This document shows positions 62,231 through 64,000 of a stretch of 64,000 bases of DNA, in pieces. Location of the stretch: contig JAQFVV010012420.1 in the NCBI GenBank assembly GCA_028023455.1, positions 994,001 through 1,058,000 of the forward strand, in the 5' to 3' direction. The number at the start of each line of letters is the position of its first letter. Positions within the stretch are counted from its first letter, which is position 1. The notes under the pieces were generated by a model, which ran no database searches, was not told the DNA's origin, and saw only the letters and a program-made list of their open reading frames with translations. The translations under genes were made by a program, and so were the position numbers. Origin of the DNA: Epiperipatus broadwayi. Lineage: Eukaryota; Onychophora; Udeonychophora; Euonychophora; Peripatidae.

Positions 62231-62530
62231 ATCCTTGAGAATGACCACAGAAAAAAACAGTCGAAATGTTGGAAAGATGATAGTGTATTAAAGATGTGTA
62301 TATATGGTTTAATGAGAAAGAAATAGTTTTTAAGAGAAAAAAGGAGAATATATTTTATTGAATTTATATGAAGTGAATATTATATTTTTTTAGCTTTTAT
62401 CTTTATCAATAAGAATTTGCAATTCAAAGCTCAAAGCAATGCAGTTATGCATATAGTGGCTACCTTTAACTTTTTTATTATTAAGCTAATGGCCTGAAAT
62501 TTAAAAAAATCTTACAGTAGATGGCGCTAA
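62231..62530. other. AT-rich DNA with a retroelement-like stem motif
   Basis: 62231-62278 reads TCCTTGAGAATGACCAC, an A-run, then AGTCGAAATGTTGG. The CTGAgGATGacc...ggtCGAAACGTtgG pattern is common near the ends of many animal retroelements; this is a decayed form. Nothing else was recognised. Confidence 0.35.
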
Positions 62531-62880
62531 AGTAGAGAAAAATATTAGGCATTTGTTAATTGAATGTAAATGCTTGAAAACAGAAAGGGTACATATAATG
62601 AAGTTATGGAAGAATAAATATGAAAAAAGTGATTATACAGAAAGTGAATTATTGGTTTTTATGCTGGGTTTGGGAAAAGATAAGGGGGATTTAGATATAA
62701 AGGTTATAGAGTTGACAAAGATTATGTTGTGGAAATGGGATAGAGCAGATTATGGAAAAATTTAGAGTGGGGAATCGAAAATAAAGTGGCTAACAGGTTT
62801 ATCTGGGCATAATTGCTGAGATATTCTTGACTTCGTTTAAGAAGAAGCCACAATACATCACATCACATCACATCTTGTAC
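62531..62880 (+). pseudogene. LINE 3' end with C-terminal codons
   Basis: An open stretch from before 62553 to 62765 reads IRHLLIECKCLKTERV (the H-x-L-x-x-C-x-x-x-x-x-x-R close of the LINE zinc region), then ELLVFMLGLGKDKG and IELTKIMLWKWDRADYGKI. It is followed by a ~100 bp 3' UTR ending in GAAGCCACAATACATCACAT and (CATCA)-type repeats. Upstream RT is missing, so this is a 5'-truncated LINE copy. Confidence 0.75.
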
Positions 62881-62984
62881 ACTTGCAGTTCTATAAACAA
62901 TACATATTCTATTCTAATCTAAATTTATCAACAAAATGTCAGCTATTACACATGATGTTCACTATACGCAGGGGAAGCTTGGAA

Positions 62985-63190
62985 CAAAATAAAGTGATTA
63001 TTATTATAGATATAAAGACCATGGAGTTGACAAAAATTATGTTGTGGAAATGGAATGGAGCAGGACATGGGAAAACTTAGGGTGGAAAATGGAAAGGGAA
63101 GGTATAGTAGCTAACAGGTTTTCATGGGAATTGTTGCCGAGAGATTCCTGACTCCATATAAGGAGAGTCACAGTGCATCACATCTTGTTT
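62985..63190 (+). pseudogene. Second copy of the same LINE 3' end
   Basis: From about 63017 the reading MELTKIMLWKWNGAGHGKT parallels the copy at 62.7 kb. The UTR (GCTAACAGGTTTTCATGG, GAGAGATTCCTGACTCC, GAGTCACAGTGCATCACAT) aligns with GCTAACAGGTTTATCTGGG, GAGATATTCTTGACTTCG and GAAGCCACAATACATCACAT. It starts later in the element than its neighbour, as expected of independent 5' truncation. Confidence 0.78.
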
Positions 63191-63555
63191 ATTGTAATAA
63201 GCTGAAAGAATCAAATTATATATAACGATTGTAAAAAAAAAAAGAATCAAATTATACGATTCACTTGTAATACATTGATATGTTATACTAATAACTATAA
63301 ATTTTTTTTAGGAATATAGGAGCCATGAAATTGAGTCACTTGATTTTAAGAATATTTCTATTGTTACAAATCTTAAAAATAAAGTGTATAAAAAACTGCA
63401 ATAATTATTTTGAAATATCATTGTCATCAATCAAAATAAAAATACTTTTATAAATTTTATTAAATGGTTGCATTCAGTCAAAGGCAAGTGGTTATCAGAG
63501 ATTAATATGAGTTTAGAAAAATAAGTAAAAAAGTTATAGAAATGAATTTTGTTGT
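63191..63555. other. AT-rich DNA, no feature recognised
   Basis: No feature was recognised in this interval. The minus-strand frame 63431-63631 is antisense to the LINE RT remnant that follows and shows no domain. Confidence 0.45.
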
Positions 63556-64000
63556 CAAATAAATGCAAGAAAAATATCATGAGCAGACATAATTTACATA
63601 TTTTCATTGATTTGGTTAAATTATTTGACAAGGTTAAATAAACAATATTTTTGGTAATTTTTGAGGTAAAATTTATTTACATCTTACAGTTTTACATAAT
63701 GGTAGGAGAGGAAATATTATTATTAATGGTAAAAATCTGACATATTTAAAATGTAAACTGGTGTTAAACAGAGGAGTATACTAACTCCAACTTTATTTTC
63801 CATTTCTATGACAAGTCTTTGGGACAGTTTATAAGCACTTGATAAAATAGGCAATAAGTAATATTGGTTTAATAGATGAACTTTTAATTTAAACTAATTT
63901 AAAGTAAAATTAAAAACTTCATCTTTTCAGATTTTAGATTCCCAGAATGCCAATGATTGTGATATACCTGCCAATTCAAAGAATATATATCCACAGATTG
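63556..64000 (+). pseudogene. LINE reverse transcriptase fragment at window edge
   Basis: Plus-strand readings in shifting frames: MQEKYHEQT, then IFIDLVKLFDKVK (first catalytic block, usually FIDLxKAFDxV, about 63611-63650), LHNGRRGNIIINGK, and LTPTLFSISMTSLWDSL (the GVKQGxxLxPxLF block, about 63780-63832). Then come KTSSFQILDSQNANDCDIPAN, where NAND stands for the catalytic YADD. At least two frameshifts and several stops make it inactive. It continues beyond 64000. It belongs to a different LINE group from the 43 kb element, judged from the block sequences. Confidence 0.82.

Overview
This is a very AT-rich window of non-coding metazoan nuclear DNA. It holds tRNA-derived SINEs, APE-type LINEs, a Ty3/Gypsy retrotransposon, foldback elements, a MITE-like DNA transposon and long tetranucleotide runs. 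I see no intact host gene, spliced exon series, rRNA or convincing functional tRNA. Long AT-rich deserts, decayed LINEs and tRNA-derived SINEs fit a lophotrochozoan, and my best guess is a mollusc, perhaps a cephalopod. That is inference from repeat style, not from a diagnostic gene. All coding signal comes from dead mobile elements; most other open frames are short, AT-biased and lack recognisable domains.

Layout, left to right. 1-1.08 kb is plain AT-rich DNA. 1.08-2.08 kb, 7.66-8.19 kb, 15.95-17.34 kb and 54.03-54.26 kb carry one dispersed family (family A), mostly as head-to-head dimers or multimers. A broken Gypsy gag lies at 5.06-5.49 kb. A TA-flanked, pogo/Tc1-like element lies at 12.11-13.09 kb. 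19.63-27.15 kb is a minus-strand Gypsy element with two diverged LTRs, gag, a protease domain and part of integrase. Its RT and RNase H are missing, and about 3.8 kb of foreign DNA, including an ~815 bp (TATC)n tract, splits it. 27.73-29.45 kb is a fresh five-unit tandem array of a 363 bp repeat bounded by 14-bp direct repeats. 32.4-33.0, 34.95-35.21, 48.2-49.1, 55.36-57.1, 60.48-60.93 and 61.49-61.65 kb are foldback (inverted repeat) elements. At least two of them sit between 13-16 bp direct repeats. 39.84-41.35 kb is a minus-strand LINE and 41.9-45.0 kb a plus-strand LINE. LINE 3' ends lie at 62.5-63.2 kb and a further LINE RT fragment runs off the right edge.

No genes work together here. 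What the window records is the order and mechanism of insertions. Old LINEs and the Gypsy element are riddled with stops. Family A and the SINEs are intermediate in age. The 363 bp array is young, because its units look identical to me except at one hairpin. That array, its variable hairpin junction and the long direct repeats around several foldback elements are the best candidates for something not well described.
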